Assembly: GCA_036320915.1 (NCBI GenBank)
Contig: JAXBDG010000002.1
Coordinates: 2,418,001 to 2,482,000, forward strand
Direction of reading: 5' to 3'
DNA: 64,000 bases
Source of the DNA: Linnemannia elongata
Taxonomy: Eukaryota; Mortierellomycota; Mortierellomycetes; Mortierellales; Mortierellaceae
Every line of letters begins with the position of its first letter. Positions within the stretch are counted from its first letter, which is position 1. Below, one piece after another: positions 21,769 through 32,840 of this stretch. A program made the translations under genes and the position numbers. Under the pieces are notes generated by a model. The model did no database searches. It was not told the origin of the DNA and saw only the letters and a list, made by a program, of their open reading frames with translations.

Positions 21769-23504
21769 GTGGAAAACACACACCTTCCTTCCCAACAGCA
21801 CCCTAACGCAGCAGCATCTTCTACTGCCACTATTGCAGCCTCTGGCAGAAATCCACCATACCTCGCTTCCCCCACGCCTTCCAATTCCTCTCTCTCCTTG
21901 ACCCACAGTTTCTCTTCACCTGATCGTACCTATTCTCATCTTCAACCTGCTATTCACCACTCACAACAAGGGCACCCATTCCCACAACAGTCCGTGCAAC
22001 AGTACCCGCAACGACAGCACTACCCACAACAGCAACACTACCCACAACAGCAACATTTTCTACAACAGCTGCAGCAACAACAACAGCTACTGGAAGCCCT
22101 TCAGCAGCAACTGCACGAGCAGCAGTTGAAAACAACACCACAATACGTCAGCCCACGCCCAGTGACAATTGCACCTTTACCAGGCGTCGCTGGTCTAACA
22201 ACTACCGCACAATCGACAAACATGTCGTCTACTCCTCGAACGAGCCGCAAGCGTGCGCTGTCGGCTTTACAACCCACACTCATTAACGATACCGAGGATG
22301 GCGGTAGCAAGAGAAGGCGCACCGAGCGTGGAGGAAAGGCGGTCAAAGGGAAGGCAATCAAGGATAAAGCAGTAGGGGAAAAGGAGGATGATACGAAGTT
22401 CTGGAAAAAGCCCGGAATGAATACTTTTCTGGACTGGCTGTTGAACACTGACAATCTGCAACGATTCGAAACCACAGGAACGACAGCGGGAACTCTGGTG
22501 AAGGACCTGCGCGACGAGATTGCCACGTATATTAACGACAACTCTGACGACAGAGGCAAGGACAGTTGGAAACCTTGGACAGGAGACAACGTCAAGTATA
22601 ACAAAACTGCTTGCGAGGCGAAATATAGGCGGGCGAGGGACTTAATGAAGAAGACCGGAGGTGGTGATGATGACACGAATACACTGAAGGAACGAGTTCG
22701 CAAGATATGTCCTATGTTTACGCGATTTCACGACGTCTATCTGCGTTCTGTCAGAGTAAACCCGCCTCCTATGGTTCAAACAACCGCGATTCCGGGAGAA
22801 CCTGAGCCAGTTTCGACAACAGTGACGAAAGCAGCAACAGCGATCGCAGCGATAGTAACGAGGGCAACGAGGGTCGCGAACATTTTCAGGTGGAGGGATT
22901 TGATTTAGAGAAATAGCTTGAGGTTTCCGATGATGGTATGCTAACACCTTATTCCCTTTGTGTTATTATCATGTGTGTCTAAAGAAGTGAAGTTGCCTTA
23001 CAGAACCTTTTTGTACATTGCGCTCATGCAGATGTTGACACACGCACCACCAACTCTACTACGGCACCGAAGTTGTCACAACAACAAAAGAAACAGGATA
23101 AAAAGAAGGCAGGCAAAGGGAAGGGTAAGGACGTGGAGGCACACTTACTCATTGGCCAAAAGCTGGATACAATTGCGCAAGAGCGAGGAGGAGGAAATGT
23201 GGGGCTTTTGGTTGGTCTGATCCAAAATTTGCAGAAGCGGGAGCAAGAATGACTGCAATACGTTCACGAACGCCATTTAGAATTGGACAGGACTCTTGCA
23301 CAGCGTCGAGACGAACATAATCGAGAATTGGCAGCGAAGAAGGAGCGATGGAGAGCGCAAATGCAAAAGGAGATGGATATGATCCATGAACAAAAGGAGA
23401 AGTTCTTTCAGGAGAGGTGCCGGTTCCTGCAACAGCAGGCAGGTCATACCACCAAACCCTCTGTCAACCAGACTTTCAACATAACTACGACTCCATCTAC
23501 TTGA
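21769..23504 (+). pseudogene. Harbinger-associated Myb/trihelix-like protein, broken
   Basis: The first open part (to about 22908) has a long Gln-rich region, a basic patch (KRRRTERGGK) and a helical region (FWKKPGMNTFLDWL, then ACEAKYRRARDLMKK) like the DNA-binding partner protein of PIF/Harbinger elements. The 5' part of the frame has no ATG until 22222, so the original start is lost or lies in a missing exon. A further exon near 23075-23504 encodes a Lys-rich segment and a coiled coil (LAQRRDEHNRELAAKKERW). It is interrupted by TGA at 23250-23252 where the frame otherwise continues, consistent with a CGA to TGA change. The protein would have helped the transposase bind the element ends or enter the nucleus. 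Confidence 0.65.
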
Positions 23505-23508
23505 GCCA

Positions 23509-24817
23509 TCATTTATTTTCATAAAGTCGTCTTGTCCTTGCCATAATGAAAGGACGATAGTGTAACACCCAATTCATCAAGCGAGTTCTCTTCAAGCTAA
23601 TTGCCCTCTCGTTATTGATGTTCTGATCGATTTCTCCGACTGGATACCCATCGTCAAGCTGTCCATCCGCGTTGACCTCGTTCTCGCCCTCATCAATATC
23701 ATTATCTACAAGCTCCTCCTCCAACCCCTCTCTAACAAAGTTGTGAATAACTACACACGCCAAAATTCAATTTGAAGCCTTATAGATATGTCGCTCCTTC
23801 TTGATCACGATAGGAAGACTCTTCAGCGACTGGAACTTGCGCTTTAGCATGCCAAACGCGTTCTCGATCTTGACTCGGGATTGACCGTGGTAGGAGTTGA
23901 ACTTGGCCTTGGGGGTACCGATTAGAGCGTTTCTGAAACGAAGCATGACGGTACGAGTCAGAGAATAGGCCGCATCCGCCTGCAAGTTTTCCTGACCTTG
24001 GAAAAATCGCCCTGGGTGTGTGTGAAGGTGGGTTCGCTTGTAGGCGTAGGAATCGTTGAAACATCCAAAGTAATCGGTAGAAAAAAAGGTGAAACGACCG
24101 ACGTGATCGCAGACCGCGGTGGCACCCATGGCATACCTAAACTTGCGGCTGTTCCAGACTTTGGTCTCCCAGGTAGGAGCGGTGGAAAAGTAGGAAAAGA
24201 TGCCGTCGACAGCACCAACACAGTTCGGGAACCCCTTGTGCTCCAAAAAGTAGTCCTTGACCTTGACGTTCTCCACTGCATCCGGCCATCTGATGTATCG
24301 GTCGGCCAGGGCTTTCAGGGCATTAATACAGCGCCAGGTGTAGTTGTGGATGGATCCTGTGCTCACTCCAAATGAAGGCAACAGTGTCTATGGGCACGCC
24401 CTCTACGCCAAGCCGGAAAAGGGTCACCTTGAGCTCGACGATGATCTGCTCTAGACTAGGCTCTTTATTGTTCTTCTGGAACGCGACGTTTCGAGAAAGA
24501 ACTCTGGCTAGTTTGGTCAACTGCTCGGGGGTGAGTCGGATAATGGCCTTAACCTTCATTACCGGATATTCACTCAGCACGCGATCTCCTAAGTCCGTCG
24601 AAAAAGACAGTCGATAACGCGGTTGAAGGTATCGCGTGGCGTACAGGATAGTAAGAATTTCGTGCCAGAGGAGAGGGATGATAGGATGAACATAGCCGAC
24701 TATTTGAATGTGGAGAGCATGTTCGTCGATGGACTTGTCGAGTTCCTTCAGGCATTTTTGAATGAGGAGCTGGTTGTCAGTGGGACGTTGACGAGGGGGC
24801 TGACCGTCCACTGGCAT
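23509..24817 (-). pseudogene. PIF/Harbinger (HARBI1-like) DDE transposase, broken
   Basis: Starts with ATG at 24817. The N-terminal helical region (VKAIIRLTPEQLTKLARVL) leads to a frameshift near 24375, where the reading moves to the frame of SFGVSTGSIHNYTWR. The catalytic region shows CVGAVDG (first Asp), STDYFGCFNDS (second Asp region), LQADAAY, and VKIENAFGMLKRKF (catalytic Glu). Near 23764 a TGA interrupts KASN and ILACVVIHNFVREG, where a Trp codon is expected, and the frame then runs to 23509. With one frameshift and one nonsense change it cannot make a full transposase. Intact homologues cut and paste the element into TWA target sites. Confidence 0.8.
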
Positions 24818-25000
24818 AGTGCAAGGGTGCGAGAAAGAATTTTTGAGTCAGGGGTCGGAGAAAGAGAATTGAGAAAAAAAATATTTCCATCCAAAAAAAG
24901 GACCTTGGAAGGGGTAAAATGTTCCGCCGATAGAATGCATGGAATTTTTTTCAAAAAAAAGTTCCAAGGTACACATGTTTCGAGGTTGAGAACTCTTCTG
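24818..25000. other. Right flank of the transposon remnant
   Basis: AT-rich sequence with A-runs and a short imperfect inverted pair (CCTTGGAA near 24903 and TTCCAAGG near 24962). No counterpart was found on the left side, so it is not called a terminal repeat. Confidence 0.35.
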
Positions 25001-25661
25001 GGTTCATCACATTCGCGCCCCTCATGTGGAAATCAATCGAGGCACTTGATCAGCCCACCTTCAATGCCGCGCAACGTTTCTATCGACTCGAGCAATCAAC
25101 TGAAGCAGATAACGGAGCAGTGATTTTGAAGTACGGTCATCTCGTCAGAACGCTGGATACTCGTTACTTGAGTATTGTCGATTTGATTATTAAGAATGAT
25201 TTCGCGCGGGCTTGTGCCCATCTCAAGAAACTTGTTGTTCATTCCAAGGCTGATCCAAGAATTCCTTCAGCTTTCACAGCCAGCGAGAGCGCCATCAAGA
25301 AGTCTTCCGTCCCTACCCAAAAGTCGGCGATCGCTGCGTTGCTGCGATACAACCATGAATTGCGAAAGCTGTCGCTGCATCAAGAGGCTGGTCACCCTGA
25401 CGTGGGACTGGATGGTAAGCCAGTGAAGCCATGTTGGATGGGCGCATTACCAGAGAGTCTTGAATCCCTCGTCCTTTACACCCCATCCATAGAGAGCTAC
25501 CAACCGCCTATTTCTGAGGTACCTACACCTTCACTCCTTCATCCCCTTCAAGGGCATTAATCCACCTCCAGAAGCTGATCATGCAAGGACCCTACATAAA
25601 TGGGTTCATCCGACTTGATCTCCTTCGACGCTGTCTCAACCTGGAGGTCTGGGACTGTACA
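25001..25661 (+). repeat. Direct repeat, right copy (661 bp)
   Basis: Matches 14926-15588 in the same orientation and begins immediately after transposon-flank sequence. It lacks two single bases present in the left copy, which accounts for the length difference and for a frameshift. Confidence 0.9.
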
Positions 25662-26557
25662 TCCGCGAAGACCCACTCGACCCCTGTTCAGCAATTCTGA
25701 CGTGCTGTATACCCATTGCCCAAAACTGACGGCGATGCGAGTAGATGGCCTACCATCTGACAAGAGTTTCTCGCTTCTCCTTCGATCAAGTGCTGCTGGT
25801 TGGAAGTCGTTCATGGTTGATGGGTCGCTGGGGTTCTTTGGACCGCTATCCGCAAAAGCACTCCTGGATCATGCCGCGACCCTCGAGAATGTCCGACTGG
25901 AGGGCTGTACTGAATTCACTAGCACCAACATCCAGCAATTGCTGTGCTCAGCGCCCAGGTTGAGGCGCTTTCATGGAATCTCGATCGATCGATTGCACAA
26001 TGACCTTGCACTGCCAGCAGACGAGCTCATACAGTCCGAGTGGGTGTGCACCGATCTCGAATCGTTTGCCTGCAAGATCACTCGTGTCCCTCGACCGGAT
26101 CTGATGAAGAGAACGAACGGTGGACTGTCGGCGAGCACAACGCATACCAAAGGCACCATCGAAGCAAGCTATCAGTTGCAGCGTCGAGTTTATGAACAAC
26201 TGGGTCGACTGACGAAATTGCGACACTTAATCCTGGGGGGGCGACATTGGTCTGTATAGCGAAAAGAACATCGACTTGGCGTTCCAGGAGAAGTCCAACG
26301 AAGGAGTGTATTTCACCCCGACGAATTGGCAGACTGGATATCAGAACGAGTGCCTATCGATGACACTTGAGAGTGGATTGGACCTGTTGAAGGGGTTAAA
26401 AGAGATGAGGGCGGTTGTTGTTGAAGGAATGGCGATGGGGTTGTCAAATCCGGTTGAGAGGGACTGGCAGAGGGAGCATTGGCCGTTACTTGAAACGGGC
26501 AAGTTGTTTATTAATGGGTACTTTTCTGACCCCTTCTGGTCCTTGTTCCTGGAGTAA
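25001..26557 (+). pseudogene. F-box gene, 3' part (copy 2, no F-box, frameshifted)
   Basis: This copy lacks the promoter, start codon and F-box found in copy 1 at 14826-14925. From MWKSIEAL onward it matches copy 1 up to a single-base loss near 25547 that ends the frame at 25560. The sequence then remains readable in other frames: 25600-26259 (SFSLLLRSSAAGW, GCTEFTSTNIQQLL, LTKLRHLIL), and, after a second shift at a G-run near 26236-26242, 26276-26557 ending in FSDPFWSLFLE and a stop. These parts represent the C-terminal LRR-like half missing from copy 1. Together the two copies look like one gene split and partly duplicated. No function is expected. Confidence 0.8.
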
Positions 26558-27345
26558 GGGTCTGGGGATAGGATCATTGGCAATAGGACAAGCCACACAC
26601 TCCTTAAGACATCCGACCATTGAAGTATTTAAGCACGGTTGTTTTCGATTTTTTCTTTTTCTTTCGTTTTTATTCTTCCATCCATTCCAAATTCCCCTTT
26701 CTTCCCCATCCCGTTCCCACGATACCCCTTCTTCTCCGACCACACCCTTCCTAACCTACCTTACTTCAGGAACACACAGCAAGATAACTACCCACCCGCC
26801 TTCCCTTTCACTCCCACGACATGCACCCTCATCCCCATAGAAAATAAAGACACTCCCCTCTCTCCTACCTTCAACATAGTTTAATATGTTTCGGTAATTG
26901 TATTTTATGAATCCCTCCCTCTTCCCTCCACAGCCTATACTACACAAAACCACACACACACACACACACATAACCCCTGGGTCAACTACTCAGCCTGCTA
27001 GTGCGGTCAATGCAAGCAGGTTGGGACTGATTCTGATTCCAAGGGGAAGATCAAACACGACGCCCACTTTACATAACCCGGCCTGTATCTTCAATGCTGT
27101 CGGTTATTCACTCTAGCGTCTAACAAATCTCCTCCCCCTACCTCTCTCCCTCTTCCCTTCCTTGTCCTCTTTTCTAACTCTGCGGGCATTTGTTTTTCAA
27201 AGTCAATTGATGCGTTTTTTTTGTGTTTGGTGGCGTTTTACTTGGCTCCTTTGAGTGTAGGTATATAGTTGTGAGGAGGGATTTAAGGTGATTATTCTTC
27301 CATTCCGGGGACTCTATCTGTGTGTTCACGAGGGAGTGCTTGCTG

Positions 27346-27667
27346 CTATAAAAAAAGGGGGGACCTCCAGATACCTTGCTCTCTATCTTTCTTTTAATCA
27401 CGGTTGGAACACATCCCCGGATCTCCATCGATCGATCCGTCTATATGTCGTATGAGTCTATTCAGAAACAACTTTGGTTGTTGTGGTTGTTTCTGCTCAA
27501 TAGCTTTGGAAAGTTGATCCATCCGTGCCACGAGAAAGGCAAGTTGTTTCTGAATAGACTCATACGACATATAGACGGATCGATCGATGGAGATCCGGGG
27601 ATGTGTTCCAACCGTGATTAAAAGAAAGATAGAGAGCAAGGTATCTGGAGGTCCTCCCTTTTTATAG
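27346..27667. repeat. Fold-back inverted repeat of probable retroelement 5' sequence
   Basis: Arms 27346-27474 and 27541-27667 are near-perfect reverse complements separated by a 66-bp loop. They differ only in A and G runs at the outer ends. Each arm, read outer to inner, has a TATA-like sequence (CTATAAAAA), then about 80 bp, then ATG TCG TAT GAG, and the loop extends this frame as a short Gln-rich coiled coil (LAFLVARMDQLSKAIEQ). This looks like the promoter, leader and gag start of a retroelement copied twice in opposite directions, but no other part of such an element is present. Confidence 0.7.
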
Positions 27668-28372
27668 TACCAAGCGCCGTCATTACATTCGGCATCGCCT
27701 TTCAGTAAGAACAACCGAAATAAAACATGAATTGCGTTATCAGATTCTCGTCTCGTCACTTCTTGATGTCCTTGCGAACTCATTTTTCATCGACACTTAC
27801 AGCCTATCTGCCAGCAGGGCTCGTCTGCTTTCTTGACGAAGGGCAGCAGACAAATTCCCGATGTATTTGTAAACAAGAGCAGACAGGTCAAACAATGATG
27901 AAAATATATGCCTTCTATAACTCGACTTCACGTTCGTCAGGCCAATACGGACGGCATTACCGCCACCAACAGCGATAGCATCAACAATAGTACCAAATCA
28001 ACACGAACACTCAATGTCCCTCAACGTTTTTTCCAACGACGGGGGGGGGGGGGGGGGGCAGCAGTCCCGCTGTTTGACGAAACGACCCAGTATCGTTGCT
28101 CTTTCCAGATGCGGAAGTGGCATCATCCGGGGCGCGACCTGCCTTCGACGAGAGCGCGATCGGTAATTGAACAAAGCATCTAAAACGCGACATAGAATTG
28201 TTATGAGGCAAGGATTGATAGAGCCGACATTGAAGGATCAAAAAGCCGCTTCGCGAAGAACACTTGGCTGCCACAAGTCAGTTATCATTGTTCTATGTCT
28301 CTCATATTTTTCAGGCGTCCCTCTCCTTGGCAGTGCGCCCTTGGTTTTTTTTTAGACATTCTTAGCATTTTA

Positions 28373-28555
28373 CTTGTCCCTTGATGTCGCCCCTTGGTGT
28401 AATCCCTTGATGTCGCCCCTTAGTGTTGTACCTTGATCCTTTTGGCGTTGGCATTTGGCGTTGTCCACTTATCTTTCCAGTCTTTAGTTCCTTGATGTGT
28501 CCCTTGGTCGTTTCTAGCATCCCTTTTGTCCCTTCTTTGCATCCCTTTGCAACAT
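28373..28555 (+). repeat. Degenerate CCCTTGATGTCG-type repeat
   Basis: Several imperfect copies of a unit like CCCTTGATGTCGCCCCTTGG, decaying to CCCTTGGTCG and CCCTT further right. The function is unknown. Confidence 0.55.
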
Positions 28556-28590
28556 GCGGCATGAAGATATGATAGAAAACCTGAGGTTTT

Positions 28591-28600
28591 CATATAAATA
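28591..28600 (+). promoter_or_regulatory. TATA box of the collagen-like gene
   Basis: CATATAAATA lies 88-97 bp before the ATG at 28688, a good core-promoter position. Confidence 0.55.
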
Positions 28601-28687
28601 GTTGCCTGAATATGGCATTTACGTCTTAGAGTATCATTACAAAAAATCCCACTTCAAATCATCATTCTTAGCCATCCACTACCCAAA

Positions 28688-29050
28688 ATGCATCCCACCT
28701 TTCTGACAACGTCTGTTGTCCTGTCCATCGTAGTCTTGACAACGGTAGTTACTGCTGACTATGTGGGCTATGCCAAGAGACAGGACCTTAGCCCTATGAA
28801 AGGCATTGTCATATCACCCAATTCCTTCGGTCCTCCTGGTCCTCCTCCTCATTCGTATGTTAAACGTGATTATGGTCCTCCTGGTCCTCCTGGTAAACCT
28901 GGTAAACCTGGTTACGATGGTACACCTGTTCCTCCTGGTCCTCCTGGTCCTCCTGGTCCTCCTGGTCCTCCTGGTAAACCTGGTAAACCTGGTTACGATG
29001 GTAAACCTGTTCCTCCTGGTCCTCCTGGTAAAAGACGGTTACGATGGTAA
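28688..29050 (+). CDS. Small secreted collagen-like protein
   Basis: The 120-residue frame starts with a signal peptide (residues 1-23, ending VVTA). Two dibasic sites follow (YAKRQ and YVKRD) that fit Kex2 processing. From about residue 48 come Gly-X-Y triplets (GPPGPPGKPGKPGYDG repeated, with GPP runs) typical of collagen-like proteins. In the last unit an A-run of four reads GKRRLRW then stop; one base fewer would give GKDGYDGKSGRL and a stop at 29066, in line with the repeat. So the 3' end has probably slipped by one base, or this is a sequencing error. The product is likely an extracellular or wall-associated fibre-like peptide. The repeats are nearly identical at DNA level, so copy number may vary between strains. 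Confidence 0.7.
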   Translation: MHPTFLTTSVVLSIVVLTTVVTADYVGYAKRQDLSPMKGIVISPNSFGPPGPPPHSYVKRDYGPPGPPGKPGKPGYDGTPVPPGPPGPPGPPGPPGKPGKPGYDGKPVPPGPPGKRRLRW

Positions 29051-29066
29051 ATCTGGTCGTCTTTAG

Positions 29067-29451
29067 TCCTAATAGTAAGTTTCATTTAATGTTGTCTATT
29101 GACATTTCCAAACAAATATGTGCTCCAAGAAAGTTATCTTGACACTAACAACAACAAAAAAAAAAAAACAACAACAACAAAAGCTTGAACCATTAATAGT
29201 CCACCTTCATGTTGAGCTGGAATCAGATGGCTTCTACAGCCTGTAGGAGTATTGTCGTCAAGACGGAGCAGATGGAATTGAGGCTTAGCGTTGAAATAGA
29301 TGAGCAGGTCCTTCAAGGGTGCTTTTGTAGTTTAAACGGGGGGTATGACCCTCGTTCATTGTCTGAAAAAAAGGATGAGTAAAGTAGCAGATAGTAACTT
29401 TTGCGTGCGTAATACGTTGAGATAGTTGAAACAGATGCCTTCATTGTTGCT
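29067..29451. other. Intergenic region
   Basis: The 3' flanks of the collagen-like and zuotin genes, which converge. It contains an A-rich tract (29153-29180). No gene was seen. Confidence 0.5.
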
Positions 29452-29506
29452 TTATTTGCTCGCTGCTGCAGCGGCTTTTTGGGCCTTGACTTGTTCTTGC
29501 AAATAC

Positions 29507-29538
<32 letters not shown>

Positions 29539-32514
29539 CGCGTTCGAAACAAAGGGGAAAAAGAATTGACATCGAAGACTTGTTAGCAAACATAACACTT
29601 TGATTCGAAACCACAGGTAACAAACAACATGCGGACAAAAAACGCACAAAAGATGATCAACACTTACTTTAACGCGCAGTTTGCACTCCTTCTTGGATCG
29701 TCCAGGAACAGACTCGGCAATCTTATCCCACCGATCGCCTTCACCTTGCCATGAAGGAGGGTAAGCCTTCATACCTGCTTCCAGAAGCTTCTGCTCGGCA
29801 GCTGTCCACAGTGATGCCGCAGGTGCACCTGCAGGTGCAGCAGCGGCAGTTGGGGAGGTGAGGGCAGCCAATGCGGCGGTCTTTGCTCCTGCGCCGCTTG
29901 ATGTTGGGGGTGTTGTTGTCGAAGCGGCGACTGGTGTTCCTGCTGCTGGTGTTGGTACTGGAGTGGTGGTGGCGGTAACGGGTGCAGTAGGTGTTGCAGC
30001 CTTGGGTGCAGGTGAGGCATTAACCTTTGCAGGGGTGGTTCCAGCAGCAGGGACCTTCTTTTTTGTCTTCTTTGCCGAAGCAGCATCGCCTGCTCCCGCA
30101 GCAACGGGAGGCACCTCATCATCAATATCATACCTCACTGTAGGCGCCTCAGCAATATCATAGGTCTTCTTCTGGAACTGCAACTGTCGCACGGTCGCCT
30201 CCTGATGCGACCCCTTCTGGACAGCTTTAGATTTCTTGATCACATCGTCTGCGTCACGTTGGGGGAGTCCTGTGTGGAGAGCGACATAAGCGGCGATGGT
30301 CTCCCACCGGTCACTGACGCCTCCGGGGAACTTGTTGGCTGCTTTGATGAGGAGGGCTACTTCTTCAACAGACCAGTCTTTTGTTGGGGTGTTGGCGGAG
30401 GATGCAGTTGTGGTTGATGGTGGGGTATTGGTAGTTGTAGTCGTGGTAGTCCCGCTAGTCTTTTTCGTCACCGTATCTACACAATTCAACAGGGACAAAA
30501 CATGCGGTAATGAATATCAAATCCTTGCACCGCTTTGAGCGTCTTTGCGATCCCACATCGCACATTCATTGAGCAAAAACCCTCAAAAAAAAAAGAAAAC
30601 AATTACCAGCACCGAATTGAGTAAGGCTCTCAGGGTTGGCCAACCCATCCCGAACGAGTTTCTGCGCCTCGGTTTCAAGGATCTTTTGCTTATCCTGGTT
30701 GCTGGTCTTGGCAACACTCAATCCTGCAACAATCCTTTCCAAATCTTCAAGGGCTAACTTGTCCAACATCGTTTCCAGCTCCGAGAGGTATATCTCTAAT
30801 GTCGAAGGCGAAATGTGTTTTCCCTTGGTATATCCGTAGTTTGCGTCCTAATGCCCACATATACAATATTAGTTCACGTGGCGACAGGATACTGGCAGTC
30901 AATTCTCTCTGACAACACAAAACAGAAAAAGGTACCTTCATGAGGGTTTTGATGCTCTTCTTCTCCTTACGGATAGCCTTCTTTTTGGCCTCCTTCTCCC
31001 TCTTCTCTTCCTCCTTCTTGAGTCGCTCACTGCTCTCCTTCTCCTCTTCCAGTTCCTTGGCCAGCGCAGCCTCCCGTTCCGCATCCCGCTTAGCCTGTTT
31101 GGCTTGCTCCAGACGTTCCTTCTTCTTTGCTTCCTTGGCTTCTTTATCTTGTTCCTTGAAAGCAGCCATGCGTGGATCGAGGGAAAAGGCAGTGTCGACC
31201 AGCTTTCTGAGACGTGCTCCGTCCTCCTTCTTCAGCTTTGCGCGTTCTGCCTTGTTCTTCTTTTCAATGTAGCGTTTGTCGTCACGGCTATTCCAGTGCA
31301 ATGGAAAGATAAGATAATATGTTAGTAAAATGTTAATATTCCTCCAGAAACCAAACTGTTTACATCGATCCCTAGGAGTGGACTTACTTTTCAGCACCTT
31401 CGCCTTCTTCCTTATCAAGGTACTCAAACGACCTCCAACTCTCAAACCCATACCAGAACCCATAAAATTCTTCCACCTCCTCCTTTGTCGACTCCATCGT
31501 CCCAATCGTCGGAATCTCCTTCCTATTTCTGACCGAAAACCTCGCCTCGCGTTCAAAGACCGGTCTCCAGGCTTCAATAAACGGTAAATCGGCACCATCC
31601 TTGAGGGGATTATAGGATTCTTCGGGGATGGGATCGACAGAGTCGTATTGGCGACGCTTGATAGGGTCGGAGAGAATCTCGTAAGCCTTTTGGATGCATT
31701 TGAAGAATGCGTCGTCGTGGGTTGCATTGCTGCCTGTTGCGGCGGATTTCTTGTCCGGGTGATGGACCAGCACCTTTGTGCGATCTGAATTAAGGGAATG
31801 TGTTTGTTGTTGTAAGAAAATTGGTTGTTGGGAAGGCGGACAAAACTTTTGTGTGGGGAGTCTTCTGTGGACTAAAAATGACGTAAGAAAAAGTCATTGA
31901 GTCGAAATCAAAAGAAAACGAAAGAAGATAGAGAACTTACGCGCTTTCTTGATCATGCTGTGGGTAGCCCTCCAGCGAGCAGTGCCCAAACCCAGGAGTC
32001 GATAATGATCCTGGGTCTTCCAGTCCTTGGCATCCCGTCTCAGATCATCCTTATGGTCAGACTCAATCTCATGGTCATCAGCCGTCTCGGCATCCTCGAG
32101 CAATTTGGCAGCAGCAGCGGCTTCAGCGGCGGATTGGGCAAGATGTTCCTCGTCCTCGGAGAATGTCCTGTTGAAGAGCTTGCGGCGGGCGTGGGCCAAG
32201 TACATTGGGCCCACGGGTTCAATCTTTTCCATTATGGGTTCTAATCACAAGAAAGAGGAGGGGTTGTAGTTGGTTATAAACTGGCTTTTTTTGCGACAAC
32301 AGGTCAATTGAGGTGAAGACCAACGTTCACACAAGGTTTCAGCGTGTTTGGTGTATGTGTGTGTATGTGAGTGTGTGACGCCCGTACTTGTAATAGAGCC
32401 GTGCTGGATAGAGTCCTTGGATGAATCCCAGTCTGCGGGAGGAGGACCCAGGAGGAGCGAGCCCAAGGTCATAGACTCGAGAGAATCCTTGTTTGCCGAG
32501 GTTGAGTTTCCCAT
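29452..32514 (-). CDS. ZUO1: Zuotin/DNAJC2-type J protein with SANT domains
   Basis: Seven exons (32514-32388, 32240-31941, 31784-31388, 31287-30936, 30847-30607, 30476-29668, 29505-29452) join in phase to give 759 residues. Motifs in order are IEPVGPMYLAHARR (zuotin N-terminal signature); a J domain with HPD at 151-153; NRDDKRYIEKKNKAER followed by a long charged helix rich in Lys, Glu and Arg (the ribosome-binding region); a C-terminal helical bundle; SANT domain 1 (DWSVEEVALLIKAANKF, about 506-560); an Ala/Pro/Thr linker; and SANT domain 2 (LWTAAEQKLLEAGMKAY, about 690-742). With an Hsp70 of the Ssz type it forms the ribosome-associated complex that helps new chains fold. Yeast Zuo1 lacks SANT domains, while the animal DNAJC2 form has them, so this gene keeps the longer architecture. 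It is transcribed divergently from the AT-hook gene. Confidence 0.93.
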
Positions 32515-32840
32515 GTGTCTTTGACTTGAGTGAGTGGAGATGGAGAACGAGAAAGAGAGAAAGAGATTCAGTTTCTTTTTTTTATATGTCTGTCAGTCTG
32601 GAGTAACAGGAGCAGTAGGAAAGAAAGTCACGATACACACGACAGCTGCAACTTTAATTTCGTTTTTTTTTTTTTTCTCATAACAACCACACACAGCTGC
32701 TGTAGCCTTGCACAGAACAACTGGGCAGGACAAAGAAACGGACACAGAGGAAAGGTCTCCTTACTCTTCCAACAACAAAACAACCTCCTCCCCTCCCCTC
32801 CCTCCCTCCTTCCCTCGACCTCCCTCACATTCAGTCCGCC
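32515..32840. promoter_or_regulatory. Divergent promoter region, zuotin and AT-hook genes
   Basis: Only 326 bp separate the two start codons, so both genes must share regulatory DNA. It holds CT-rich tracts (32760-32830), a T-run, and no clear TATA box. Confidence 0.6.

Larger units (their letters stand above)
21769..24817. mobile_element. Decayed PIF/Harbinger DNA transposon (minimum extent)
   Basis: Two convergent damaged genes, a Myb/trihelix-like ORF (+) and a HARBI1-type DDE transposase (-), define the element. PIF/Harbinger elements characteristically carry these two genes. Terminal inverted repeats and a 3-bp target duplication were looked for by eye in the flanks (21600-21770 and 24820-25000) and not found, so the true ends are unknown. 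The right end lies close to the start of the F-box direct repeat at 25001. Confidence 0.75.
26558..28687. other. Intergenic region with repeats
   Basis: About 2.1 kb without a supported gene. It has CT-rich tracts (26640-26860), a CA microsatellite near 26948-26970, a fold-back repeat (27346-27667), an 18-G run (28041-28058) and a degenerate repeat (28373-28555). Minus-strand frame 27783-27394 only reads through the fold-back. Confidence 0.6.

Noticed and set aside
24880..24985. Possible terminal inverted repeat of the Harbinger element
   Set aside because: CCTTGGAA/TTCCAAGG is a local hairpin, and no matching sequence was found at the left side.
27394..27783. 129-codon minus-strand gene
   Set aside because: The frame only reads through both arms of the fold-back repeat; half of it is the reverse complement of the other half.
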